Positions 10,983-21,959 of a stretch of 64,000 nt of DNA are shown piece after piece. This stretch comes from Maea johnstoni (taxonomy: Eukaryota > Annelida > Polychaeta > Spionida > Magelonidae). The stretch covers positions 23,876,970 through 23,940,969 of the forward strand of contig OZ012697.1 of NCBI GenBank assembly GCA_963942565.1. Reading direction: 5' to 3'. Every line of letters starts with the position of its first letter. Within the stretch, counting starts at the first letter, position 1. The notes beneath the pieces are model-generated. The model had not been told where the DNA came from, searched no databases, and worked only from the letters and a program-made list of their open reading frames with translations. Made by a program: the position numbers and the translations under genes.

Positions 10983-11185
10983 TTTTGCCTACTGCCTCCC
11001 ACTGCTCTCTCTGGGGCCCTCCCCTCTCTTTAGAGCAGCTGGAATTTTAAAATTTAAATTTCCTTCAAAAAATGCTCTTTATTACCAAAATAGTCAGGAT
11101 GTTTTTGGGTGCTACAGGCATGAATGAGATAAATGCCTTAACTACCTCCCACCCTTCACTTTGGGGCTGTCCCCTCTCTTTAGAA

Positions 11186-11326
11186 CATTATCTAAACCCT
11201 GTCATGTTGGTATTCATTGGATAGCTCTCGCTGAATACTCTCAGATGAGTACCTGTATGCCGGGGGTTCAGCCATATTTCAGGCCAAAATACTGGCCAAA
11301 TTAGCCACCAGCAGCATAAGGGTAAA
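11186..11326 (-). mobile_element. Family A half copy in composite, unit 3
   Basis: It begins at the same ACATTATCTAAACCC junction and ends AGCATAAGGGTAAA. Confidence 0.8.
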
Positions 11327-11433
11327 AAGCCTACTGCATCTTACCCCTTCTCTCTGGGGCCCTTCCCCCTCTTTCTCTAAGAGATATCAACAAAATAGTC
11401 AGAACGTTTTTGGATGCCACAGTCATGAATGAG

Positions 11434-11600
11434 TTATAACCCTTATGCTCCTGGTGGCTAATTTGGCCAATACAGAATAAGGCAAAATACCTGAAAAATA
11501 CCTGAAAAATGACTGAACCCCTGGCTTATGGGTACTCATTTGAGAGTACTCAGAGCTTTCCAATGAATACCAACCTGACCGGGTTTAGTTGGTTTTTGGA
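11434..11600 (+). mobile_element. Family A MITE, truncated, composite unit 3
   Basis: The left half is present with a small internal repeat (ACCTGAAAAATACCTGAAAAATGAC). It stops after GGTTTAGTTGG and passes into a family B end (GGATGCCACAGGC), so the last unit is a deletion derivative. Confidence 0.78.
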
Positions 11601-11928
11601 TGCCACAGGCATAAATGAGTTAAAAGCTTATGCCTCCTACCCTTCTCTCTTGGGCCGTCCCCCCTCTTTAGAGCAGCTGGAATTGTCTTATTGTTCCTGC
11701 CTCAGGATGAGCTGCCACAGATATATCTGCTGAGATGTCATTATAATGATGGTGCGGAATGTTCGGCACTTTTTCTTTTATTATCTTGGACTGCTATTAG
11801 TATTAGCAATGAGAACTTAAACGTCCTACCACTTTCGATGTTTTATTCATGAATTATTGTGACTTCCCTATCCTTCTCTCTTCATTCCCTCCTCTTAACC
11901 CTTATGCTGCAACACAGCCACAGAAAGA

Positions 11929-12590
11929 TTAACCCACATGCTGCATAGGGATGGGGACCGGAGACCGGTCCACATGTGATACCGGCCTGAGCAGTGTGGT
12001 TAACCGGTCTGAAACCGGACCTCACTCCATGCGGTTCGGTTTTCTATGCACGCTGGAGGCGTAATAAAACTGTCATCACCTACCTCCTGCTGGCCTCACA
12101 ATGTCTGTCAAGTGCGCCGATCAAATAGCCATTTCAAAGTCACGATGAATGGCGCTTCCTGTTCTCTGGCCACTTTCACTATGCGCAGAAGCCTTCTGAG
12201 CATAGAGAAACTGGCCAGGGAACTAGTATATAGGAACTTACAAGTTCAGGCAAGTTCAGCCACGCATTCCATTGCGTAGTTTCGTATCCAAGAAATGTCA
12301 TTAATAAACCGTTTAGGAAACCGTGATAAAACCGAACCGTAGAAGCAAAACCGAAAAACCGAACCGAACCGTAGAATTCTCAACGGTCCCCATCCCTAAT
12401 GCTGCAGGTGGACAATTTGGCAAAATGATGTAAAACACCCGAGATATGACTGAAACCCTGGCACATGGGTACTCATCTGAGAGTAATCAGCGAGAGCTTT
12501 CCAATGAATACCAACATGACATGGTTTGGATGGTTTTCAAAAATCTTTGCATCCTTGTGCTTTGGACATATGTAGCCTCAGCATTAGAAG
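11929..12590 (+). mobile_element. Family A MITE split by a hAT insertion
   Basis: TTAACCCACATGCTGCA at 11929-11945 continues after the insert as ATGCTGCAGGTGGAC at 12399, then runs to CAGCATTAGAAGG near 12590. The right TTAA is lost. The interruption is precise, with a duplicated 8 bp target, so the hAT element is younger than this MITE copy. Confidence 0.9.
11946..12398. mobile_element. Non-autonomous hAT element (453 bp), 8 bp TSD
   Basis: The terminal inverted repeats are TAGGGATGGGGACCG and CGGTCCCCATCCCTA. The 8 bp target duplication ATGCTGCA is perfect (11938-11945 and 12399-12406). The interior near each end is rich in ACCGGT and AACCG words, typical of hAT subterminal repeats. A 77-codon frame at 12046 lacks transposase motifs. 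8 bp TSDs are diagnostic for hAT. Confidence 0.93.
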
Positions 12591-12912
12591 GTCTATCCTC
12601 TATTTTCCCCCTCCCTGCTTCCATACCCTTTTCCCTTCTTCTCCCCCTTTTCCTCTACTGATCTCTTTTCTTTCTCTCCCTTTTCCCTTCTTCTCCCCCT
12701 TTTCCTCTACTGATCTCTTTTCTTTCTCTCCCTTTTCCCTTTTCCCTTCTTCTCTCCCTTTTCCTCTACTGATCTCTTTTCTTTCTCTCCCTTTTCATCA
12801 TCCTCCTAATCCAATTCATCTCATCTTCTTTCTCTCCCTCCTCCTCATCTCCATCCTCATCACTATCTTCCATCCTCCTCCTCCTCCTCCCCCTCCTCTC
12901 CTCGCTCCACAG
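12591..12912 (+). repeat. Polypyrimidine tract with ~52 bp tandem unit
   Basis: Nearly pure C/T on this strand. CTCTACTGATCTCTTTTC recurs three times (near 12654, 12706 and 12765), then the sequence becomes (TCC)n-like. The 155-codon Ser/Phe/Pro-rich frame is a product of composition. Such mirror-like tracts can form triplex DNA. Confidence 0.85.
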
Positions 12913-13400
12913 ATAATGGAAGTTTATGAATGTTTACCTTGCCGTAATTATAACCCACGCCTGACTGGCTCCAGGGTGCTGCATGCCCACTGATACCCCT
13001 ACATACCCGCTGTCGCCCTCCCCGCCCCTCGGCACGCTCGGCCGGCGATCCACAAAGCCGCCCTTACCCGCAAGACACTCCACGCTCCCGAGCAAGTGTG
13101 TCAATGTTGTGTCAGCCCATCGAGGGTGAAACAAGGCGCGTGATTGGTGCATTGTCGGCGACAGGTGTGTTGAATACTCGTTAGGTTCAGGTATGTCGGC
13201 TACACAAACTCTTTACGTCGATTTCCTGTAGGGAGTTCATTGGATTAAGTCCTGAATTGTATGGATCCTTGGAGTGATTCTTGAAGCGTACTTGATAGTA
13301 ACACTGGCGGTTTCGGTTTCGGCGATCGGGTAAGTTTGGATTGGGATCACTTCCATGCTCTGCATCGAGTTCCATGTGGTTTGATGCTAAGGGGACTAGC
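12913..13400. other. Unique GC- and CpG-rich segment, no gene seen
   Basis: CpG density is clearly above the surroundings (for example CCCCTCGGCACGCTCGGCC at 13024), and no copy was noticed elsewhere in the window. This could be a regulatory element or an old exon, but no supported splice-framed coding sequence is visible. Confidence 0.35.
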
Positions 13401-13800
13401 CACAACACCAAAATGAATCAAAAGAAGTATTTGAGTTTGTGTGTGCATGACATTCTACTTTATTTAAAAGGGTTGTAGTTATTGCCTTTATTTGGGGATA
13501 AACACTTGTAGGAATAGCTGAAATACTAAAATGAATCAAAATAAGTATCTTAGTTTATGTGTGCATGTTTCTACTTTCTGTAAAAGTTTTATAGTTATTG
13601 CCTTTATTAGGAGATATGCACGAATTGGAAAAGCCAAAATACCAAAATAACTAAATAGAGGTATTTGGGTTTGAATGCATGTTTCCACTTTCTTTAGATG
13701 TTTTGGAAGTGATGCTTTTATTTTGGGGATATTTCCCAAAAGGAATAGCCTCAATACCAAAATAAATAAAAAAGAAAGTAGTTGAGTTCCTGTTTTATAG
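13400..13800. repeat. ~120 bp tandem repeat, 3+ units
   Basis: Units begin CCAAAATGAATCAAAA or similar at about 13405, 13528 and 13640 and contain TTGCCTTTATTTGGGG. A fragment of a family B end (CCAGACAACAATTTC) follows at 13803. Confidence 0.75.
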
Positions 13801-14570
13801 ATCCAGACAACAATTTCTAGAGGAACTCTGAAGTATGAATGGGCTAACTCAAAATAAGTTTTCAAAATTATCACAGGTCCAGATGTACTTGTCAAGGAAA
13901 AAACATGGTAACCCAGTACTAGAAAAAACAGATCTAGGATTTCTCATCAAGTAAAATAAACTTGGCTAGATTGAAACTCAGTCAGGTTGTCAACCAAATT
14001 CGGAAATATTGGATGCTTTATGATATACAGAAAGATTTCAGGAGTATTTACTGATTTGAATATTACCATCATCTGTCCATTGGCTTATTTGTCAAAAGGT
14101 GGATAGGGTGCATATTAGATATCTATATCAACATCTTGCGCCATCTATAGGTGATATACGGTACTACACTTCTTACAATACTAGCTGTGGGAGAAGCTGA
14201 ACTAGAAGCTAGAAAAACAAACCGTTACCTTAAGTTCTTTATGTAAATTTGAATTATTACAAAACTTAGATATTGTGACAACTATGAAGGAGCACATTGC
14301 ACTTATTATTGTTGGAAGTGTATGCAAAATGCTGGGTTAATAGAGGAAATGTTATTGAAAAACTTTGTAAGCGAATATTATAGAAGTATGAAAAACAGCT
14401 GTCAATGATTATTTTCCTATGATTGAGAATAATCACATATAGCTTTGATATTTTTGATAAAAATGGGTGTCAAGCAAAACATGGCAAACTATTTGAAGAA
14501 GTCATGTTAGTTATGTTAAGATGCGCATTTCTCCTTCAAATATTTTTCTAAAAAGACATTTGTTAAAAAG

Positions 14571-14798
14571 ATATCACCAGAAACTTCAGACCTTTTTTTG
14601 CCGCCCTAATTTACATATGTGTCATAATTATCTGTGCCATCACCAGGGTACTCTGGGGTGAATAGATGGGCATTTATTAGAAATATATCACCAGAAACGT
14701 CAGACCTTTTTTTGCCGCCCTAATTTACATGTGTGTCATAATTATCTGTGCCATCACCAGGGCATTCTGGGTATGAATAGACAGGCAGGTGTGAGAGG
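14571..14798. repeat. 114 bp tandem duplication
   Basis: ATATCACCAGAAAC plus CAGACCTTTTTTTGCCGCCC and the following TAATTTACAT..CATCACCAGGG occur at 14571 and 14685. The first bases match the inside of family B, suggesting a MITE-derived start. Confidence 0.85.
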
Positions 14799-14832
14799 GA
14801 TGAGACTGGGGCCCGTAGCTGCAGCTAATTAC

Positions 14833-15062
14833 TTAACCCATTCATGCTTGTAGGGGCCAAAACCGCCTGACTATTTTGGTGATATCTCTCCAACAACAGC
14901 AATTATCAGAAAATATTTGAAAGAGAAACATTGATCCAAATCCAACACACAACTCTCCTTCAAATATTTTGTGAATTTGTGATTAATTCCTAAGTTATTT
15001 TCCTAAGTATCAAAGGTCCAGACGACACTTGTAAAGAAGATCTCCAGGCATGAAAGGGTTAA
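14833..15062 (+). mobile_element. Family B MITE, full length
   Basis: TTAACCCATTCATGCTTG at the left and CATGAAAGGGTTAA at the right, 230 bp, with both TTAA flanks intact and the AAATATTTGAAAGAG / CTCTCCTTCAAATATTT stem clear. A good reference copy. Confidence 0.92.
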
Positions 15063-15079
15063 GATTTACCTGTGTGAAT

Positions 15080-16620
15080 AGCCCACCTGTATAGGTGAGA
15101 AGAATACCCATCCTCAGTTCAGTATTGTCAGACAGGTGACATAGTATCTCCATATGCTCAGAGAGGATAGTTGACGGCATAAATATGCTAATGTAACCAT
15201 GTGGAATATAGTATACAACGTAGCAAGTAGCCAGTAGGCATAAGGTACCTATCCTCAGTTAAATCTTTTCAGACAGGTAACGTAGTATCCCCATATGCTG
15301 AGAGAGGATAGTTGATGGCATAAATATGCTAATGTAACCATGTGGAATATAGTATACAATGCAGCAAGTAGGCAGTAGGCATACGGTAGTGGTAAGTATA
15401 ACATGCACATCATGGTGATACTAATATTTGGATGATAAAGGATACCCCGAACATAGTATCTCCATATGCTGAGATAGGAAAGTTGATGGCATAAATATGC
15501 TAATATTTGGATTCTCAAGGAGTATATTGTACAATCAAACCCTGTTCTGATATTCAAAATCTCAAGAAATCTTTGGTAGTTTATTTGAAAATTAAGCATC
15601 CCCATATGCTCAGAGTGGAAAGTTGATTGCATGAATATGCTAATATTTGGACGATAATAGTATGTACACAAGTTTGAAATATGTTGTTCCTGTTGTGTTA
15701 TTCAAAATCTAAATAAGAAAATTGTGCAAGATTTATACTTCACAAAAAGCATCTGTCAAAGATTACTAATATGATATATCATCCTCAGTTTTCTCTTGTC
15801 GGACAGGTAACATAGTATCCCCATATGCTCTGAGTGTCAAGTTGATGGCAAATTGATGCTTATTTTTGGACGATAAAGGAATATGCAGTTGAAATATGTT
15901 TTTCCTGTTCTGTTATTATTATAATTATTAATTTCATGTAATCTTAACTGAAGAGTTCTGTCACAACTTGTTCTGATATTCAAAATCTAAATATGAAAAT
16001 TGTGAAAGATTTTTACTTCACTAAAAGTGTCTGTCAATGATAGATGATATCATCCTCAGTTCTCAAACAGGTAACATAGTATCCAAATATGCTCAGAGTA
16101 GAAAGTTGATGGCATAATTAAATATGCTAATATTTGGATGATCAAGGAATATACAATCAAACCCTCTTCTGTTATTTAAAATCTCAAAAAATCTTGGTGA
16201 GTTTATTTGACAAAAATAACTGTCAAACCCTGTTCTTATATATTCAAAATATCAAGTCATCTTTGTCAGGTTATTTGACAAAAAGATATGTAGCACCCTT
16301 CACACTCTGTTCTGATGTTCAAAATCTGAATGTGAAAATTTTGAAAGATTAATGCTTCAAAAGAAAGATCTGTCAAAGTTAACTAGTATCATTTTCCTTT
16401 TCAACGTAAATTTTTCTGTCAAAGATACTTATGCCAGTGTCCTATTTATGCTCTTTTTGTAAAAGTTCTCTCACACTCAGTTCTGATGTTCAAAATCTGA
16501 ATGTGAAAACTTTGAAAGATATATGCTTCACAAGAAACATCTTTCAAAGTTAACTAGTATCATTTTCCGTTTCAACATTAATTCTTCTGTCAATGATAAT
16601 TAGCGTCAGTTTCCTTTATT
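15080..16620. repeat. Irregular tandem repeats around ATGCTAATATTTGG
   Basis: CATAGTATCCCCATATGCTC with AAAGTTGATGGCATAAATATGC recurs near 15140, 15275, 15450, 15600, 15810 and 16076 at uneven spacing. A second motif (TTCTGATGTTCAAAATCTG..GAAAGAT..TTAACTAGTATCATTTTCC) is duplicated at 16310 and 16480. The 138-codon minus frame at 15255-15671 runs through these repeats and has no recognisable domain. Confidence 0.75.
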
Positions 16621-16743
16621 ATGCTTCTTCTTTTGTAAATCTTCATCCAGCCTCTTTATAGAGTAAAAGTGGGATAAACCATACATGCCTCTAGCAGCCA
16701 AAAGATTGATATATTTTGGCAATATCCTTTAACCCATCAATGC

Positions 16744-16974
16744 TTAACCCATTAATGCTCACAGCGGCCAAAAGCAGCCTTACAATTTTGATGAAATCTT
16801 TCAAGCAAAAGCATATTTGGGAAATTATTTGAAGGAGAAATGTTAATTAGACCACTACCAACGACTCTCCTTCAAATATTTTGTGAAATCTTTTTTAAAT
16901 TAAAAGTTATTGTCAAAAGTATTTTAGGTCCAGACGACAATTTATTGAGGAACTCTTAAGCATTAATGGGTTAA
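16744..16974 (+). mobile_element. Family B MITE, full length
   Basis: TTAACCCATTAATGCTC..AGCATTAATGGGTTAA shows the 12 bp terminal inverted repeat CCCATTAATGCT best. A second, stub start (TTAACCCATCAATGC) lies just left at 16730, and the right TTAA is shared with the next copy. Confidence 0.92.
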
Positions 16975-17178
16975 GAGTCCCCCCAGAAATACTCGTCTGG
17001 AACTATGATACTTTTGACAATATCTTTGTAATTGAAATGATTTCACAAAATATTTGAAGGAGAGTTGTTGGTAATGTTTTCAGTAACGTTTCTCCGTCAA
17101 ATAGTTACCTATTACGCCTGCAAGATTTCTTCAGAATTGTCAGACTGCCCTTGGCTACTGTTATAGCATTAATGGGTC
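16971..17178 (-). mobile_element. Family B MITE, abutting copy
   Basis: It begins at the TTAA shared with the preceding copy and ends TAGCATTAATGGGTCGA, so its right TTAA is mutated. It contains ACTATGATACTTTTGACAA and the paired TTTGAAGGAGAG stem. Confidence 0.82.
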
Positions 17179-17261
17179 GACCAAAGGACAGCCATTGAAG
17201 TATTTGAAGGGCCAATACTAATTATTCAACCAACAAATCTTGATAGATATCAAGTGAAATC

Positions 17262-17825
17262 ACACTCTGGTTGTTAACATATTCATGTTTGACGATCTCC
17301 TTAATAAATGTTGTCTGGACTTCTGAAACATTTGAAGAAAACTTTATGAAAGAATTCATCATAAATCTACAAAATATTTGAAAGAGAGGTGTGGGTTGGA
17401 ATTTAATAAACATTTCTCCTTCAAATTTTTCTGAAAATTGCATTGTTCAAATAGATATCACCATAATAGTCTGGCAGTCTTGGGCACTACAGACATGAAT
17501 GGAATAAATTTTCTTAGAAAGTACCATTGATCCGCACAATGAATTCAGGAATGGATATTAATCGAAACACAAACCACAAAACTTCATAAATATCATGTGA
17601 AATTACACATGGGTTTTTGACCCATTTGTGGATGGAGATCTCCTTCATAAGTGTTGTCTGGATTTCTGAAACATTTGAAAATAATTAAGAATTAATCATA
17701 AATTCACAATATATTTTGGAACAGAGACTTGTCGGTTGGATTTTGTTTAATATTTCTCCTTCAAATTTTTTCTGAAATTTGCTTATTATTTATAAAATAG
17801 CCAGTCGGTTTTGGGCACTGGAATA
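17262..17825 (-). mobile_element. Two diverged family B copies in a ~345 bp duplication
   Basis: 17262-17512 and 17608-17825 each show GTTGTCTGGACTTCTGAAAC or similar, the AAATTTTTTCTGAAA stem arm and a TTTGGGCACT end. The bases before each (ATATCAAGTGAAATCACAC / ATATCATGTGAAATTACAC) are also alike, so the MITE was duplicated with its flank. 17830-18385 holds nothing I recognise. Confidence 0.68.
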
Positions 17826-18388
17826 AGTTACTGTATATATAGCTTTAATTTGGAGTGCTAAAAATTACGCTTTACAGCCCTGTATAAGGGTATTTATACT
17901 ACTTAAGATTTGCACATTCAAGCAGAGAAACAAAGGAGATACAAAAGCAGGATATTTATTTGAAGGATGTTATTTTGGCACTATCATTGAGAGCTTGAAA
18001 ATAGCGAAAATTAAATGCCTCTAAAAAATACCAATTATACAGTATCTTAGAAAGTATCATAGATCCACATAATAATTCCAGAAACTCTACTATGCATTTC
18101 AGCTTAAAAACCAGCAGGCGGTAATCAAATTCACAAGCATATTTGTTTTAATTTATCGTAATACAATTATTTTGCCCAGCTGGTATCGGATCGTCCGTGG
18201 AGGGCTGGCACATACCCAATGGACGCCTCCGATTCCGGGGATGCCGCAATAATTCGGTTTACCGTTAACGCAATTTACATCATCCTTCCCAGAAAGTAGG
18301 TACAGGGGGAATTTTTGGCTGAGCTTCAGGATAAGACTCCCTTAGAATTAGTTCCGACTAATCATACACTCAACATGGGATCTATGTT

Positions 18389-18563
18389 GATAACCCTTAT
18401 GCTGCTGGTGGCTAATTTTGCAAATACAAAATGATGAGAAAAAACCTGAAAAATTACTGAAACCCTGGCAAATGGGTACTCATCTGAGAGCACTCGGCGA
18501 GAGCTATCCAAAAATGCATAATTTTGTATTGGCCAAATTAGCCACCAGCAGCATAAGGGTTAA
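18389..18563. mobile_element. Family A head-to-head (fold-back) derivative
   Basis: The left 110 bp of family A in plus orientation (AACCCTTATGCTGCTGG to GAGAGCTATCCA) joins directly to the same left end in minus orientation (TGCATAATTTTGTATTGG to AGCATAAGGGTTAA). The CAGCATTGGAAGG right end is absent, so both termini are the same end. An inverted duplication or aberrant transposition product. Confidence 0.85.
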
Positions 18564-18600
18564 CATTTGTTTCGACTACTCATACACATACACACTAAGG

Positions 18601-18813
18601 TATAACCCTTCCAATGCCAAGACTACTTTCATCCAATGCACAAGAACGCAAATAATTTTGAAAAACATCTAAACACTGTCATGTTGGTACTCATTGGATA
18701 GCTCTCGTTGAATACTCTCAGATGAGTACCCATTTGCCAGGGTTTTGGTGATTTTTTAGGACTTTTGTATTATTTTGTATTGGCTAAATTTGCCACAAGC
18801 AGCATAAGGTATA
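18601..18813 (-). mobile_element. Family A MITE
   Basis: TATAACCCTTCCAATGCC to CAAGCAGCATAAGGTATA. Both outer targets are degraded from TTAA. Otherwise full length. Confidence 0.88.
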
Positions 18814-18904
18814 ATACTGTTAGTGGATACCAGACTACTACTGCAGAAGCTTGGCAGATCTCCAGTACTCACACGTGCGCCTGGTGTTCGGAGGTGATGA
18901 CTTG

Positions 18905-19610
18905 GAAATTTCCTATCATGTAAAGCCGTATTGGGTCTCTCTGTTATCTGTATTGGGTTAGTGTGTATATGTAGGAGCTGCAATGGGCAATATCAATACC
19001 TCTTCCAAGTATTATGAGGGCTGCCCCGATAGGTGAGTGGTGCAAGGTATTCCTATCATGGAAAGCCATATTGGGTCTCTCTCTTATCTGTATTGGGTTA
19101 GTGTGATTATGCAAGAGCTGCAGTGGGCAATATCAATATCTCTTCCAAGTATTATGAGGGCTGCCCCGATAGGTGAGTGGTGCAAGGTATTCCTATCATG
19201 GAAAGCCGTATTGGGTCTCTCTGTTAGCTGTATTGGGTTAGTGTGTATATGTAGGAGTTGCAGTGGGCAATATCAATATCTCCTCCAAGTATTATGAGGG
19301 CTGCCCCGATAGGTGAGTGGTGCAAGGTATTCCTATCATGGAAAGCCTTATTGGGTCTCTCTCTTATCTGTATTGGGTTAGTGTGTATATGTAAGAGTTG
19401 CAGTTGGCAATATCAATATCCTTCCAAGTATTATGAGGGCTGCCCCGATAGGTGAGTGGTGCAAGGTATTCCTATCAGGGAAAGCCGTATTTGGTCTCTC
19501 TGTTATCTGTATTGGGTTAGTGTGTATATGTAGGAGCTGCAGTGGGCAATATCAGTCACTCTTCCAAGTCTTATGGGGCCTGCCCCAATATCTGAGTGGC
19601 CTAAGGTGTT
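18905..19610. repeat. ~140 bp tandem array, ~5 units
   Basis: AGGTGAGTGGTGCAAGG starts units at 19031, 19171, 19311 and 19449, with a partial unit to the left (18905) and a decayed one at 19590. A unit carries CTATCATGGAAAGCCG, TTGGGTCTCTCTG and GGGCAATATCAATA. The period is not a multiple of three, so the overlapping 65-86 codon frames are by-products. Confidence 0.9.
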
Positions 19611-19655
19611 GCGCACTGACTTCTCGATGTTTCTCATCACTGCTTCTATAGATAA

Positions 19656-20011
19656 CAGCCACCAACATAAGTTTCAGAACTAGCTTTGCTTGCCGGGCAA
19701 GTAGTTAATGATTTCTACTTGCCCGACATAAGTTGTGGCTTGCCCGAAATAAGTTATAACATATTCTAGAATGGCATGTTTTATCTATTATGGATTTAAT
19801 CATTTGAAAAACATTTTCTTTTTTATTTTGTTGCATTGTTTGCATATGTCTATATACCTGTGCTGAATTTTCTATATAAAGATGTGTGGACTGCTCTGAA
19901 AATCAGCTTGTCTTTTCAGGCAAGTGGAAACTAAAATGTACTTGCCCAAAGGCCCTTTTTTCAAAAATTCACTTGCCAGGACAATCGGGCTAGTACTTAT
20001 GCTGGACCCTG
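19656..20011. mobile_element. hAT-type MITE, GCAAGT-rich (copy of the 59867 element)
   Basis: Shares GCCGGGCAAGTAGTTAATG, CTTGCCCGAAATAAG, ACTAAAATGTACTTGCCC and GGGCTAGTACTTATG with 59867-60283. The ends are CAGCCACCAACATAAG and CTTATGCTGGACCCTG. Target duplications are no longer recognisable, so it is older than its relative. Confidence 0.75.
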
Positions 20012-20483
20012 CAGCTTCAAAGGCATTGGCCCCTGACTGCTAACAGTAGCTTACCACTGCCCTGATTAGATCTATGTGCAGGTTCACCTGGTTGCTTTGC
20101 AAATGTGCAGCTTTCTGTGGTGCTTTTGCAAGTAACTTTTCATGACGAGAGGTAAAATTCTTCCTGTTTCTGTGTTCCAATATGGTCACGATATATTAAC
20201 GAAGCTGTAGAAAGTGACGCAAGACCTTACCGACCCAAATTCCATACCCATATAGCTGATTGCTAAGATGGAGTTTACATATTCTGGTAATCTAATTAGG
20301 CCTTATTCAGGCCTGAGTAGTACATTTCATTATGTGTTGCTATTGTATTATTAAAGACCTAATTATCATGCCATTTATCTAAGCTCTCATCTATGGTATT
20401 TAATTGATTTATCCTGTTAATTCCTCATTTTCGTCATGGAAAGGAGTTGATTTTTCTGAAGCCGCATACAACTTTCTATAAGC

Positions 20484-20624
<141 letters not shown>

Positions 20625-20639
20625 CACAAACTCTAAACC

Positions 20640-21412
20640 AAGCACCCACCACGCATTTTCATGAGTTTTTATTGCATGGTTGCCTACCTTTTTTGATGAA
20701 ATGTAAGAAAAAAAATCATTTGTTGAAAATTAGTGGAAATGGAAAATGCCTGAATTGATCACAAATGGTAGAATCGATTATCATCTCTTAGTAGTGAAAG
20801 AGATGAATAGTTAATAAAGTCGCCAATTGAACACAAATTCCTTTGTAGAGCCGTGAACGGATTACCGCAGATCAAAGAGAGATGGATCATGTAAATCCGA
20901 TCGATTTCTGACACTAATTAGCAAATTACCCCCATGATTAATACGGAGATCCGAGCCCTCGGGAAGGAGGTGGTCAAATGAGCGTTGGCGATAATTTGCG
21001 GGAACGACAAAGATGGATTCCCGGAGACAATGTGTGATATAATGTATATTTATACAGTAATTTGGTTTATCCGATCTTTCCATGCTCTCTCTGTCATCCC
21101 CAAACAGAGGCATTTGTGCTCCGCAAACAATTCTATGAGTAATACTCATTTAGCAGCCCAAAGCCAACATTCAACTGACAGCGAATATTAATTGGAGCAG
21201 AATTTATGGGTGGCCGAGTCAAATTGTGTGACCTGCCGGTATTTATCGGGTGTTTTATGGTTTTCCGGCAGAGACATGGACAAGACCGATAAGTTGTGGA
21301 AGACGCTAGATTGCAAAATTAGCACTTGGAGGAATTCCAGCATTTCAGTTACTTGTATGCACCAAGGGCTGCCCCAATAGCAAAGTGGTCTATGGGTTGA
21401 CCAATACATATC
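20640..21412. other. Unique low-repeat segment, candidate regulatory DNA
   Basis: One of the longest stretches free of any repeat family in the window. It has mixed composition and several homeodomain-like cores (CTAATTAGCAAATTA near 20914, ATTAATTGG at 21187). Overlapping frames on both strands up to 101 codons carry no domain. Conserved non-coding DNA is a guess from uniqueness alone. Confidence 0.3.
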
Positions 21413-21624
21413 GTAACCCTTATGTTGCAGGTTGCAGGTTTTGCCAACACCAAATGATGCAAGAATTCTGAATAATGACTGAAACCCTTGCACATAGGTA
21501 CTTGTCTGAGAGTACTTAGTGAAAGCTAGCTAATGAATACCAACATAACAGGGTTTAGATGACTTTTGAAGTATTTGCATCATTGTGCTATGGACCCAAG
21601 TAGTCTTAGCATTTGAGGGGTTAA
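21413..21624 (+). mobile_element. Family A MITE
   Basis: GTAACCCTTATGTTGCAGG, where GGTTGCA is locally duplicated, through TTAGCATTTGAGGGGTTAA. An older, diverged copy. Confidence 0.85.
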
Positions 21625-21747
21625 GGTCTGGGGTTTGAATGCTGTTTCAGGCATGTGAGAAAGTTTGCAGTGATGTGGGCTAGGCTAGTCATGTTTAACC
21701 AACATCCTCGCAGGGAAAATGATGATAATAAATGTTCAAGTTTGTCA

Positions 21748-21872
<125 letters not shown>

Positions 21873-21959
21873 AATATTTAGGCGGGTGGCGTTTTTCGTC
21901 ATCCATGCTTATTCATCTCTACATGGGGTGGGCTTTAGCGTACGGGTGGATGACATGTC

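Larger units (their letters stand above)
9665..11735. repeat. Amplified MITE composite, ~670-735 bp units
   Basis: A block of half family A (minus), a GC-rich linker (CCTACTGCCTCCCAC, CTCTCTGGGGCCCTCCCC, TTTAGAGCAGC), a family B end and a full family A (plus) repeats about three times. Equivalent A right ends lie at 10248 and 10982, 734 bp apart; the third unit is shorter. MITEs have here become the monomer of a tandem array. Many short frames run through it and none looks coding. Confidence 0.85.

Noticed and set aside
12526-12993. 155-codon Ser/Phe/Pro-rich frame
   Set aside because: Starts in a MITE and runs through a polypyrimidine tract.
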